Assembly: GCF_018812025.1 (NCBI RefSeq)
Contig: NC_063054.1
Span: 9,826,582-9,890,581 of the forward strand
Reading direction: 5' to 3'
Length of the DNA stretch: 64,000 nt
Source: Megalobrama amblycephala
Taxonomy: Eukaryota; Chordata; Actinopteri; Cypriniformes; Xenocyprididae
Translations under genes and position numbers: made by a program
Shown here: positions 25,652-38,971 of the stretch, in pieces
Numbering within the stretch: position 1 is the stretch's first letter
How the letters are laid out: each line of letters opens with the position of its first letter
The notes under the pieces: generated by a model
The model's input: only the letters and a program-made list of their open reading frames with translations
Told to the model about the DNA's origin: nothing
Databases searched by the model: none

Positions 25652-26829
25652 ACACTCAAAAAAAATAACTGTAAAAAACAAAACAAATTTACACAGTAAA
25701 ATGCCGTTTTCCATTAAGTAAGCAATAAGGTACTCGAGGCTAGTGCTGTATCGTGAATAAGTCACAGCTGAAGGGTGTTGTTAGGCACAATGCGAAGCGG
25801 AGTAACCCCTTCAGCCGTGACTTATTCACGATACAGCACTAGCCTCGAGTACCTTATTGCTTTTATAAAACGGTTACCACACAATACAATATTAAAGCCA
25901 AAAGTATGTATCAATGAAACTTTCATGAAGTAAACTTTCACTAAATCCTTCCTTCCGCCGGAAAAAATAGTCCCTGACCGTGAACAGCAACAGAAGTTGC
26001 ATTATTACGCCATTAGATGGCGGCAAAGACTGTCTTTATGAGTGTGTGAGTCAGTAGTGAAGACTTCTACATTGAAAAGACTGAATTGTTTTGAAATCAG
26101 AACAAGATGCAACTGACAAATGCTTTGATTAGCGCTGTCAGTCACGGGAAAACCCCTTAACTGTTAAAAGGACAAGCTATTACAGCGGACATTCAAACTG
26201 ATTTTTTATTATGAACATAGGACTGACCTGAAGGAAAATGCTAAATCTGAATGCAGGTAATAAACTCGTTCACTCGATCTCTTTCTCACAACACTCTTCT
26301 ACATAATGCATTAAGCTTCAATGAACAATATTAATTGAGAATATACAGTTTACGTTGCTAAGAGTGGTTGCTAAGGGTGTTGTGTAGTGATACACAGAAC
26401 CGTTGGGTGAAGCAGTCATAGCCATGTTTTATCGTGAATAAAACACAGCTATTGACCAATCAGAATCAAGGACAGGAACTAACCGTTTTATAAAACAGTA
26501 ATATACCGTAAAAATAATGCATTCTGTGTAATATTATTTGTTGTTATCCTATAGGTTACTTTCCTGAAAATGACAAACATTACCCAGAATGCTTTGTTTT
26601 TACAGTATATTACTTCTGTATATTACAAATGTATTATTAAACTATTACAGTGCATTCTGGGTAATATTATGTGTCGTTTGTCGAGAAAGTAGGCCTCTTT
26701 TCTTAAAATCATAACTATTACCCAGAATGCATTGTTTTATGGTATATTACTGTTTCAAAGGAAAACACTATTTTGTTGTGTGAATTTGATTCGTTTTTTC
26801 AATTTTTCCAGTTATTTTTTAGTGTGTAG
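25652..26829. mobile_element. Element nested in the hAT MITE (TA-type target)
   Basis: Begins CACTCAAAAAAAATAAC and ends GTTATTTTTTAGTGTG with TA on either side. The sibling hAT fragment at 23455-23568 reads CAGTTACTACCCAGCA without this insert, so the insertion point is directly visible. It carries four alternating copies of the word GCATTCTGGGTAAT or its inverse (near 26517, 26579, 26650, 26710) and a long palindrome. Confidence 0.75.
25720..25862. repeat. Near-perfect palindrome, 56-bp arms
   Basis: Arms 25720-25775 and 25807-25862 are reverse complements with one mismatch, separated by a 31-bp loop. The key word is CTCGAGGCTAGTGCTGTATC. Directly outside, GTTTTATAAAACGG-like words near 25862 and 26485 are inverted relative to each other, suggesting that the palindrome is part of a further nested element (about 25705-26510). 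Confidence 0.9.
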
Positions 26830-28344
26830 TAACTGCTTACATGTAATCTGGATTACATAATCAGATTCCAAAGATTACATACTTGTAATTAGATTACATT
26901 ACATTTTAAAATACTCGTAATTAGACTACAGTTACTCTTTTATTGATTTTTGTTTTTATTTTAAAATAATTTATTAGAATTTTACATTTTTATGCTTTTT
27001 ATTAAACTCAGGAACCCCAGTCTGGGAAACCATGATGTAATGTAATATTTAATGCACTTTATGTTGTTGATAACAAAGAATGCAATTTTCTTTCTCTTTG
27101 TATTTTTATATCAATTTATATCAAGATTATCCTATTCAAATCAATGTAATAAACGAGTTAGGTCAAAAGTAATCTAAAAGTAATCAAAAAGTACTCAGAT
27201 TACATTACCTTAAATGTGTAACGTGATGGATGACGTTTACTAACTACAATTTTGTCATGTAATTTGGAATCAGTAACCGGCTACAATTTGTAAGTAATCT
27301 AACCAGCACTGTCTGAGAGTTTAACTAAAAAGATTTGAAGAAGTAAAAAGAATCACAAATACAGAATGAGAGATTATGGGACAAAAAAGCTAGAGAGAGA
27401 GAACATGATAGCATGGCTGTGAATAGGGCAGGATGCATGAGATGAGAGTATTGAAAGGAGAAAGACAGAGAGAGATATGTGGAGGAAGGGTGATAAATCA
27501 TGCTAAACTCATTAATGAGATAACGGTGGCTGAGAAATATGAAGGTTAAAGGGTTGAGGGCTCTGGATGTGCCGTAGACAGAGTTATATCCTGCCAGGGC
27601 CGCTGCAGTCAGTCACGTACACGCATGCATATGTGCCTACATGTACGGCACAGCGTAAGTGTCAAAAGGACATTTTGTTGATCAGAATTGACAAGACTGA
27701 TGTAAAATCATTCCAGACTGAATTTACGATTTACTGTGTGTTCGTGAAGTTGAGGTCGGCTGCCTCTCAGCTCTTCAGACATCAATTCACCTTACTGTGA
27801 CACACCAGAAATGGAGCTCTCTGTGATTTACAACAAAACACATTCACATATGCTTACAAATTCATCGGCATGTCATGCTCTCTGATGGTTCAGGTTTATA
27901 TGGCCACGTGTTGACTTTAGACACTGTAAAGGATGTGCTCAAGGCTGGTTTGAAGGTACAGATCTGACTTCGATAGGTGACGATGTATTTACTGCATCAA
28001 AGCTCTGAGCTGCTTTTAATTTACACACAATTCAGCTTACATTCAATGATGTAACAGTGTTGGTTGGGCAGATTTGTCCTCTGTTCTATTGTGTTCCTCA
28101 TTGTTTTAGCCTTAATCTTTCTGAATTTCTCACGTTTAGCATGTTTACGAGTATTTTTCCAACTATGGGCAGTTTTGTCCCTGTAGACTTTTAGAAAAAG
28201 TTGGCATCACAGAAGTTTTTTGCTTCTATGATGCCTAGAAGAACCATTTTTGGTTCCCCAAAGAACCTTTCGGTGAACAATTCTTAACCTTCTGTGGTCT
28301 CATTTTGATTATAAAAGATGAGTTATAAGGGATAAAATTAAGAC

Positions 28345-28560
28345 ATGTTCAGCATCATTACTCCAGTCTTCAGTGTCACATGATCCTTCAGAAATCATTC
28401 TAATATGCTGATTTGCTGCTCAAGAAGCATTTCTTATTATTATCAATGTTGAAAACAGTTGCTGCTTATTTTTATTTATTTATTTATTTATTTATTTATT
28501 TTTGTACAATCTTGATACTTTTTTTCAGCATACTTTGATCAATAGAAAGTTCAAAAAAAC
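28345..28560. repeat. Foldback-family fragment (TCACATGATCCTTCAG)
   Basis: Shares CTCCAGTCTTCAGTGTCACA and following sequence with the large foldback element at 51951-52869. It is split by a (TTTA)n microsatellite at about 28464-28502. Confidence 0.75.
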
Positions 28561-28779
28561 AGCATTTATTTGATTTATTTAATATCATTCTCTGATAGAA
28601 ATGACAGTGGTGGAGTGGTGGACATTTTTGGAACAAAATGGACAATTTTGTTGGCTAATTACACTGCTAACATTTTATGTATTATAATACACACAATTAG
28701 TTCACATTTTTTTGCATAATTTTCAGAAAAATTTGGATCAAACAGTAAATGTTTAAAAATAATTTTCGGCCAATATCTA

Positions 28780-28898
28780 AGCTACAATTTGTATCTAAAA
28801 TATTAGCAAAAATAGTTTTTAGTCAGCTTACTTTACATTTTTGATACATTTCAGTCTGGTTTTAGATCAGGTCATGGCACAAAGTCCGCTCTTCTTAC
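28780..28898 (+). mobile_element. LINE reverse-transcriptase fragment (L2-like)
   Basis: Just before 28898 one frame reads FQSGFRSGHGTKSALL, a close match to the conserved reverse-transcriptase motif of L2/CR1-group LINEs. It stops at 28899, where a different repeat beginning CAGGGTACCCGCGGGGTCTT is joined. Confidence 0.65.
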
Positions 28899-29384
28899 AG
28901 GGTACCCGCGGGGTCTTAAAAGCATTGAAAAAGTCTTAAATTTGATAATCTAAAATTAAGGCCTTAATAGCCTTGAATTTGGTATACAAAGTCTTGGATT
29001 TCGTTACAAAGGTCTTATTTTTATTTTTTAACTTTTCCTAGGATTAAGTTCATACCGTAACAAAATGAACTGTTACTAGTGTAGGCTAATTAAAAATTCA
29101 TGCAGCGTAATGTTGAGTGCACCTCGCGCTCCACGTCATAGCAGTAAGCGCGAAAGCTCGCGCACCCGTTACTATGGTTACTAGGCAAGTGAGGTAAATT
29201 ACTAGAGATGAGCCGGATACTTGGCTGAAACGAGTATCCGGTACGGATAAAGCACTTCTGCCGAGTACGAGTATTATACGAGTAATACGAGTCAATATCT
29301 GTGCTCGGATTGAATGAAAATCATCATTGGGTAGCTGATTGTGTCAGCGTTCTGTGATAGTCTAGTCCAGTGGTCTCAAACTGC
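28899..29384. mobile_element. Repeat cluster lying between two LINE pieces
   Basis: Starts CAGGGTACCCGCGGGGTCTT, a recurrent DNA-transposon-like terminus in fish. Near 29205-29300 there is a second repeat with GAGCCGGATAC and GAGTATCCGGTACGG. Near 29360 a third terminus-like word CAGTGGTCTCAAACT occurs. The individual boundaries are not resolved. Confidence 0.4.
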
Positions 29385-29932
29385 CGGCTTCTTTACACTG
29401 GCTACCAGTTAATTTTAGAATAAAGTACAAGGTACTTTTGTATAATTTTAAAGATCTGCATGGACTGGCACCAAAATATGTTTCTAAACTTATACATTTT
29501 AGTTACTCACAGAGATCTCTGAGATCCCAAAATCAGCTGCTCCTTGAAATTCCTCGGTCACTGTTAAAAAAGGAAAGGATATGGTGCTTTCTCAGTTGCT
29601 GCTCCAAAGTTGTGGAATGGTTTACCAATGTCTATCAGATCGTCTACCTCTGTAAACATGTATAAACTCGTCTTAAGACTTAAGGCCTTCGCTACTTTGT
29701 AAGGACCATTAGGTTTGGATTATAAGTTTATATTATTATTATAGTATTATCTTTCTCTTGTTTATATGGTATTATCTCTTTCCCCCTATCTTATTGTGTT
29801 TGCTATTGTATTATTTCTTTCCTTGTATTTTATTGTGTTTTATGTAATCCCTTTTAAATTGTACAGCACTTTGGTACACTCTTTGTTTTTTAAGGTGCTT
29901 TATAAATAAATTTTGATTTGATTTGAATTTAA
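29385..29932 (+). mobile_element. L2-like LINE 3' end
   Basis: A frame starting near 29385 reads LHWLPVNFRIKYKVLLYNFK then GLAPKYVSKLI and RSLRSQNQLL, the typical C-terminus of L2-group LINE proteins. A short UTR follows, ending in AGCACTTTGG...TTTATAAATAAATTTTGATTTG. The frame is broken after about 60 codons. The tail ends in a short GATTT-type run. Confidence 0.75.
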
Positions 29933-30455
29933 AGGGAAGCAAATTAACAGTAAAGGCTTGAAAATTGACATCTGTTATGAAAACTATTACATCACAGGAA
30001 GGCAGATTATATGGCGAATGATGCTTATACTGTAGATACTCTTGAAAAGACAAATCTAAGTAGAACTTCGTTCAGTGATTATCATTCATTTTTTTATGGC
30101 GTATTCTATCATTTCTGTCTATGAACAATTACCTTCATATGTCACCCTTTGAATGAGACCTTGGAAGGTTGGTTATTCAATCTGTAATTCCTCTTCTCTG
30201 ACTTATCTGTCTGTTTTCACCTCTAAACAAGTAAAGGAGACAGAAAAATGTGTTTTTCCTCCTCCTTCCCTCCTCTCTCTTATGATAAATGGATGACGAG
30301 TCGCTTTTCTCCGGTTCGACTTTTTGGACAGGCTTCAAGGCAACAGATGTGAGTTTGTGTTTGGAGAATGAAATATTGAACCATTAGAGCGACGCTACAT
30401 GCCCGATTCAACCGCTGTCACTTTGTATGTGTGCTCAGTTTCTTTCTCACCCTTA

Positions 30456-30459
<4 letters not shown>

Positions 30460-30496
<37 letters not shown>
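30460..30496. repeat. (CT)n microsatellite
   Basis: About 18 CT repeats, 110 bp before the large tetranucleotide array. Confidence 0.95.
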
Positions 30497-30499
<3 letters not shown>

Positions 30500-30607
30500 T
30501 ACTTTCTTGTTTTTTTGTTTACACATAAGGACTTTAGGACAGAATCAGCTTGGTATGAATTTAACATTTTCATACTTTCCTACGTTTAACTCTTCACAAC
30601 ATCTGCC

Positions 30608-31985
<1,378 letters not shown>

Positions 31986-32649
31986 AATTGATATACAATA
32001 TAGATTAATTAGAAGACACTAATATACAAGACTTCTTTTTTCATTTCTTTCATAATATTTTCTGGAGGTCAGGGACTATCCGGTGTCACAGAGCAGCACA
32101 AAACACCCAGAAAAACATTTGAAAGGCTGCATTTTGTTCTGATGTGTGCTTAGATGTGGATCTGAAGTGTCGCGTCAGTTTGAAGTGATGTCATTAAGAG
32201 GCTCTTATCATCCTCAAACAGAGTCTGTTCCTCACGGCAGAGGATTGTTACAGTTTCACTGGCTGGCCTCCCTCTGGGCAGGATGGTGTATCGATAGTCC
32301 TGCCTGTTAACACCTGCACACACACACACACACTAACGAACAGTCATGATCTCCTGCGCTCAGGGAGAAGATACTATTGAACAGAAAGGGCCTCCATTTG
32401 AGGAGCAAGACCAAGTAGATAAAGTCATTCGCTGTATAGCGTGTCAAACAAGACCGGGAGAGGAAATTGAAAGAATTGTTCTGTAAGGCAGACTCATTTG
32501 CAAAACCCAGATAGTCCTTGTATAATCCTCCCTCGCTGGATGGAAAACAATGGGCGGCACCAAGCTCTGAAGGGATTCTGCGCCTGCTGTCCCTCATCTG
32601 CACTGATTTAGGAAAAATGTGTCCTGTTTTGGGACACTTTGTCCTCTTT

Positions 32650-33210
32650 TTCCCTTGTCTTTCCGTCTCTGAGCTCAGTCGGCATAAGCCAACGGCAAAG
32701 CTTACACGTAGCCGGCTCCAAAACGATATGAAATAAGGGCTAAAACGTGCACTTTATCTCTAACTATTGGCCCGTAGCTACGCAAGGACCTAATGAAGCC
32801 GCAGCTAATGTGCGTACGCGTGTGCGCGCGAGTGTGTACGGGAGTCAAGCGGCTGGTTAATTAGCTGTGAATGTGTGGTTTTGAAGAGCTTAGCGTCGGA
32901 CTCTAGATCCTCATTATCTCTGTAACACCAGCGTTCCCTTTCCGCTGTCTCCCCTCTCCTCAAACCAGTGTTATACAGCAGCACCCAGAGATAAGGAAAC
33001 ACACACACACACACTCACACATCACCAGTGTTGGACATGTCCCCAGTCGCTAAAACCTCATTATGAGCTCTGTTTGTGTATTGTCATTAAGTTGTATGTG
33101 TTTGCCCTCGGGGAGCGATTAAACAGGGCAGGGCTTTTGTTTTAGGCCTCTGTATTTATAATTCTTTGACAGCTGTGAATAACCTGAACCCTGTGCCTTT
33201 GAATCATATT
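32650..33210. other. Repeat-poor island, candidate conserved element
   Basis: Mixed composition with homeodomain-like words (GGTTAATTAGCTG near 32854, CATTATGAG, GGCTTTTGTTTTAGG), interrupted by a short (CA)n run near 33000. No frame is convincing. The suggestion of an enhancer is from composition only. Confidence 0.2.
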
Positions 33211-34116
33211 GGTCATGGGATGGTTCTGTTCCAAAACAACATAGGTAGCATCCTAACTGAGACGGAACCTCATAAGTTAGCAATTTGAAATATTCTATAG
33301 AGTGTATGTATATATAGGCTCTTAATGTGAAGACTTGACCATATGACTATATGCACGGTTACTTCACTTGGCCAACTGTTAGCTGTCATTCTGTACTCGC
33401 TGTACATCGACACAGAACTATCAATGGTTGATTTTTTAATACTGTATTTACATTTTAATGCATTTATCACACTTATTGCCAATAAACCAGTTTTATTGAT
33501 TCCAATAAAGACTTGAAGCTACTACTAACGTTAGAATAAGAAACATGGTGTCTGTAATTAGAAACGCACACGCAACATTTGTCCATCACTTCAAATGTTA
33601 TTTTTAATGTGATGACCAAAATCATTATTTGCTCATCCTTCTGAGATTGTCCCCATTTGTAAAACCGAACGTTTCAAGATGTAGGAAATCCAACATTTGA
33701 TAGAAAACACAAAAGACATTAATTACCACTATAACCAGCAGATGGCAGCAGAGCAGCATTTATTTGCGCATTATGTTAATTTCCTGTAATAGTTTCACTC
33801 AGTTTCGCTTTTAAATATATGAAACATTATAAAATCACTAGGTTTAAAAATACATTTTGTCAAACTGAAGTATGAAGTACTCACAAAATCTCATGAAAAA
33901 CAACAACTTTTATTGCAAATGAATTACATAGAAAGCAAGCAATGGTTTCCGCACACTTGTGAAAACTCACATTTTATTCAATGAATCTAAAGTGCACAAT
34001 AAATCTTTAATTTACAGTGTGTTGACTACGTCAGGACATTGAAGGTGCCGACATACCAACAATGACATTTCACAGAAAGTTTTCCAGCTGGCTTATATTA
34101 TTGCGGAAGTTCTTAA

Positions 34117-34636
34117 AGGATTGGTTCACTTCAGAATTAAAATTCCCTGATAATTTACTCACCCTCATGTCATCCAAGATGTTTATGTATTTCTTTCTTC
34201 GTTTGATAAGAAATTATGGTTTTTGAGAATTATGGTTTTGAGAATTCCAGGATTTTTCTGGTTTGGTTGAAGGTTCAAATTGCAGTTTCAGTGCAGCTTC
34301 AAAGGGCTCTACATGATCCCAGACAAGGGTCTTATCTAGCGACATGATCATCATTTTCTAAAGAAAATAAAAATGTAAAGTACTTTTTAACCACAAATGC
34401 TCATCTTGCACTGCTCTGTCATGCACCACGCATTACGTAATCATGTTGGAAAGGTCACACATGATGTAGGCCGAAGTACCATAGATCTCCATCTCATTTT
34501 CTCCTCCAACTTCATAATCATTTTCCTCAAAAAACGTAATTTCTTTTCAAATGAAAAAAGAAAGACATAAACATCTTGGATGACATGGGCGTGAGTAAGT
34601 TATCATGAAATTTTAATTCTGAAGTGAACTAATCCT
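34117..34636. mobile_element. Foldback MITE flanked by TTAA
   Basis: TTAA at 34113-34116 and 34637-34640. Ends AGGATTGGTTCACTTCAG and CTGAAGTGAACTAATCCT are inverted, and the arms continue inwards (AGATGTTTATG... against ...CATAAACATCTTGGATG). It belongs to the same family as the interrupted copy at 57128-58943. Confidence 0.88.
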
Positions 34637-35027
34637 TTAAGAACGTTCTGTGCATATGGTCAATTGATTACAATAAATGGCTTTAGCATGTTGCTAAGCT
34701 AACAGTGTGATACTTAAACATTGAAATACTTAGCTCCTACAAATATTGGGTAAATTTTTTGTTTTGTTTTTATTTTTGTTGATGCTTGTCCATATTGAAT
34801 GAAAGCTGTATTTTTTTTAATATATATAAAATTTTTATACATTTTTAGTTTGATTCTACCCCAAAAGTGTAAACACTCTGACTCTGTGTTGCTAGCAAAA
34901 CATTGCTCTGTTTGAGCATCGCAGTAACAATTATATAAATGTGTATGTGTATTTTTGCAATTCTGTTTAGTTCTGAAATTACACACTTTAATTATATTTT
35001 TAATGAACATTTCTCATGCCATATTTT

Positions 35028-35520
35028 CCTGCTTCGGAGGCCCAAGAACAGAGAGCATTGTCCAGAGTAGTAAGGACAGCAGAGAAAGCCATCAGGACTT
35101 CTCTACCCTGGATTATAAACATTTATACCCAATGATGCAGGACCAGGGCCAAAAGAATTATTAAAGACATTCACCATCTTGGACACACACTATTGTCATT
35201 CCAACCCTCAGGGAGGTGCGACCGGATCCTGAGGACAAACACAGAAAGATTGAGAAGGACTTTCTATCCTCAGGCAATCCGACTATTGAACAAGGACACT
35301 TGAAGAATCTGTAGGACTTTTATGCCACACATAAATACATACAGTACACACAGACACAGACATTATCATATACTTTTTGTTTTAATTATTTATGCTAGTA
35401 TAAAATATATTTATTATGTGTTTTTAACTTATTGCTGTTACATTGTGAGACGAGAAACTAAAATCATTTCACTACATTACATCACATGTATATGTATGTG
35501 ACAAATAAAGAACCCTGAAC
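35028..35520 (+). mobile_element. Non-LTR retrotransposon 3' end
   Basis: A frame at about 35161-35302 reads IKDIHHLGHTL, then PSGRCDRIL and FYPQAIRLLNKDT with a stop. This is the typical C-terminus of a class of fish LINE proteins (HPGH...SGRR...FFPQAI). A UTR of about 200 bp follows and ends ATGTGACAAATAAAGAACCC. The upstream part is truncated near 35028. The clade is not resolved. Confidence 0.7.
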
Positions 35521-35565
35521 CATCTTGATTTTTTTTTTTCATTTTTTTTTCAAAAAGCTCCCTGC

Positions 35566-35764
35566 TAGGGCTGGGTTCAGTATCGAAGATGAATCGACTT
35601 CGATAATGAACCCGATTTTGCGTGGCTTGTCCGTGAACTACGGCTCTGTCTATTAAAAGGCGCTCCATTTGAAAGCAGGTGATGGCGATTTAGCGGTAAT
35701 CAGGGAACCGGCTTTACTGACGAAATGCGCGTGAGAATAGCATGCGATGTATCGCCCAGCCCTA
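35566..35764. mobile_element. hAT-type MITE with perfect 8-bp target duplication
   Basis: Octamers CTCCCTGC at 35558-35565 and 35765-35772 are identical. Ends TAGGGCTGGG and CCCAGCCCTA are inverted. It is 199 bp long with no coding capacity. Confidence 0.92.
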
Positions 35765-35862
35765 CTCCCTGCAATGCATTCTGGAAGGCCTTCTCTGAGA
35801 AAGATACATGAGATAATGCTTTGTCCAGAATTTTGTATTATGAAAGCCAACATAACAATTAA

Positions 35863-36926
35863 AGCTGCAAGCAGCAATGAAAGGGCCCTTGCACCCGGCA
35901 CCACCTGGTGGCTTGAGGAAAACAGTGAATAGTGGGTGACATGCATTTAAGCGAGTAAATACAGGAGAAATATGGCAAAGTCATTTTGAGGTGCAACATT
36001 TCCTGCAGCCAACAGGTGGCGCTTTGATTATTAATGAATATTGCCATGTAGATGTCTTCAGGCCAGGACTATTATCAAACATGTGAAGTTTGGAGCTGAT
36101 CAGACATTGTATGCCTGAGTTACAACAACTTCCTGTTTCGTTGCGATAATTTTGCACTAAGCCAGTGTTTTAATGTAACATGATTTAATGTGTTTCTAGC
36201 ATGTTTGGTACTTCATGGCATATACAAATTTGTTTCTGGGAGTGAATTACAGTGCATTACAGTGCAATTACAGTGCCGTTTCCTGTTGCCGGCAGGTGGC
36301 GCTATGACTAACTGAATAGGCCAGGCCAGGACTCTAATAAAATATGTGAAGTTCGGAGCAGATCTGTCATTGTATGCCTGAGTTACAACAGCTTCCTGTT
36401 TCATGGTGAAACATCGAAGTTTGTCAGGCCGCCACGGACACGCCCTTCAGTGAAAACTCTAGATCTTCGCAATTTAACGTTGCAAAGGCCTTTCGATTAG
36501 ACTGACCAAATATGATGTTGATCTGATTAAAGCTCTAGGAGGAGTTCGTAAAAGTACAATGTCTGGAAATGGCAAAAACTGCAGAAATTTTGCAGAGAAA
36601 ATTCAAAATATCTCACTTTCTGTTGGGTTTTCAGATTTTGCACCCAGGGACTTTTTTTGTAGGTATTGGGCTGTTACATGTGTCTACCGAATTTCATACC
36701 TGCACGAAGGGCGCTTAATTGAAATTTTGTAGGTGGCGGCATTTTGCCACACCTATTTGTGAAACCCATATCAGATGTAAATTTTCAGCACTTCTGACAC
36801 GTGTGCAAAGTTTCATGATTTTCAAGCATGTTTAGTCCCTCAAAAATGCGATTCATTTCAGAGAAAGAGAATAATTGACCGAGCAATTACAATAGGGTGC
36901 TCACACCATCGGTGTTCGGGCCATAA
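35863..36926 (+). mobile_element. Relative of the Helitron-like element, about 1.06 kb
   Basis: Begins TAAAGCTGCAAGCAGCAATG and ends AATTACAATAGGGTGCTCAC followed by a GC-rich stem and GGGCCATAAT. The beginning and the pre-terminal motif are the same as in 42273-48256, and both have inverted repeats set back from the left end. Inside are two diverged copies of a ~270-bp segment (each with AGGTGGCGCT, then GCCAGGACT and TGCCTGAGTTACAACA). No protein-coding frame. Confidence 0.65.
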
Positions 36927-38157
36927 TGAACAACCTTCACATGAAGAGCATGTATATGATGCCTTAAAATGCTAGTGTCTAAGCAGGTTGCTAGATTTGG
37001 AACAGTGCTAACGTGCTTTTTTCTGAACTCTTAGAAGCATGATGCGTATCATCACCATGGTAACAGTGTCATTGTCAATGCAGTGGAGTGACCTCAGAGG
37101 TTGTAGGTTCACTGTGATGACTTGAATGAAAGAAAATGAATGAATGAAAGCCACAAAAGGAAGCAATCTGAAACGTGCTGCTCTGATGAAGCGTCGCTGT
37201 ATGGTGCCGTGCTTATTATTGAGCATGAGTTCTTACGTGTGTGAATGACCTGCAGATTATGGGTCATTATGATGGAAAGCGGCTCGTGTGTTGCGATAAC
37301 ACAGGACTCTCTACGCAACCTCGCGGCAAACATTCCATTCTGTGAGCTAGTTAGAGGGAGGCTGGCGTTGAATAGGCACACAAGTAATTAATCTTTCAAG
37401 GATTTTCTATGCTTCCAATTTTAAACTGCCCAGAAGGAATGGAAACGCAGTTATGTGCCGAAGATTTTGCATCTAAAACCCAGAAAAGCACTTGAAAGAT
37501 TAAAGTCTGCAGTTGGTGGGACTGTTTCATTTTGTATTACAAGCAGAATTCTTGGAAAACAAGTAATTTATTTGCTGGGAAGCCAGAGATTTTCTTTCAA
37601 GTTAATATATGAATGAAATGGAATTTCTTTTTGTGTAAACCAGCTAGCTGTGAATGCTGCCACTGATGAAACCAGAGGTGGAGACACCACGAAAAGATGA
37701 CATAAAATCCAGAACAGAAAATTAAATCAATTAGTGAACCATTTTTTGGAACTGGTTCATTCCAATGTACAACCCAATTCATGAAAATAAATTGAAAGCT
37801 GCTAGACAGATAATATCTATGCTATTTTAAAAACAGCTGAGCTACTACTTTGTGAAAAAGTATGCTTAATTGCATTGAACGTGTCCTTAATCTTAAAAGT
37901 ATAAAAAAAAAACATATTTGCAGATATAATAAATAAAATGAATTAAAATAAAAATATTTTAATGAAATAAAAGGCCACTTAAAGGGTACCTATTATGAAA
38001 AAATCCACTTTTATGAGGTGTTTTGAACACAGATGTGTGCACAGTGTGTGTACACAACCACCATATAATGGTAAAAATCCACCCACTCTTTTTTTTATAA
38101 TCCCTATAAATCATAAACCGTCTCTCCAAACGAGCAGTTCCAGATCTAATACTCTTA

Positions 38158-38858
38158 CTGTGCGTTCACACCGCCGCCGAGAGCATCAAAGTGACAGGAA
38201 GTCATTCATTTTCAATGTGAGATCCGGCGAGCAGCGGCGTGGTGTGTCTTGGATGGTGTGGACATCGAGGAGAGTGGTGGAGAGTGGAGAGTTATGGTAA
38301 TGGTAATGAGCTATGGTAATGAGCTATGACACGGTTCTGCGGCAACCAATTGGAATGTAGAGGTCCTCCGCTTGAGAGGATTCCAGAGAACGCAGTCATG
38401 TAAACTTTGGTACCGACCAAATATTAGTTCCCAAGCAAAATGGAGAAGAGGTGGATAATTGCCGTGGCGGGTTTCCCAATAATATGCGATATGTTTGTGT
38501 ACAGGGGCATAATTAAGAAAAATGATGCATGGACCAAGGTCTCTGACATTGTTTGCATGCTGTGTCTGAAATTGCATAGCTGTATGCCTATATATTTACT
38601 ATATACATATATATTATTAGCCTATTATATAAATATATAGCTGTATGCACTATATATATAAGCCTAATGACATTATTTTCTCCAGCTAAGCAATTTGTTC
38701 TCTGCGTTCTCTGGAATCCTCTCAAGCGGAGGACTTCTACATTCCTATTGGTTGACCGTTACTTTGACAGCAACTGTCTGAATGCACAGTACAGCATTGT
38801 TGGCAGGGCAGCCAGAGCTAATTTTGATGCTCTCGCTGGCAGCGGTGTGAACGCACAG
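38158..38858. mobile_element. MITE with 3-bp TTA duplication (PIF/Harbinger-type)
   Basis: TTA at 38155-38157 and 38859-38861. Ends CTGTGCGTTCACACCGC and GCGGTGTGAACGCACAG are perfectly inverted. Internal arms (about 38337-38400 and 38697-38757, key word CCGCTTGAGAGGATTCCAGA) are also inverted. A 3-bp TWA target is typical of PIF/Harbinger elements. Confidence 0.8.
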
Positions 38859-38971
38859 TTACTTAAGAGTAGGGGGAAGCCCCGCCCACGAATGGTGACA
38901 AAATCTGCCCTATTATCTTAGCTCCTCCCCTACACAGTCCGCCATGTTTATCTCCTCATCAGAACATTTAA

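Larger units (their letters stand above)
25641..27311. mobile_element. hAT-type MITE with perfect 8-bp target duplication, interrupted
   Basis: Perfect octamers TCTGAGAG flank it (25633-25640 and 27312-27319). Ends CAGTGCTGGGTA and TAACCAGCACTG are inverted. Its own sequence is only the outer few bases on the left and about 26830-27311 on the right, with repeated GATTACATGTAATC-like words. The rest is a second element inserted 11 bp from the left end. Confidence 0.9.
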
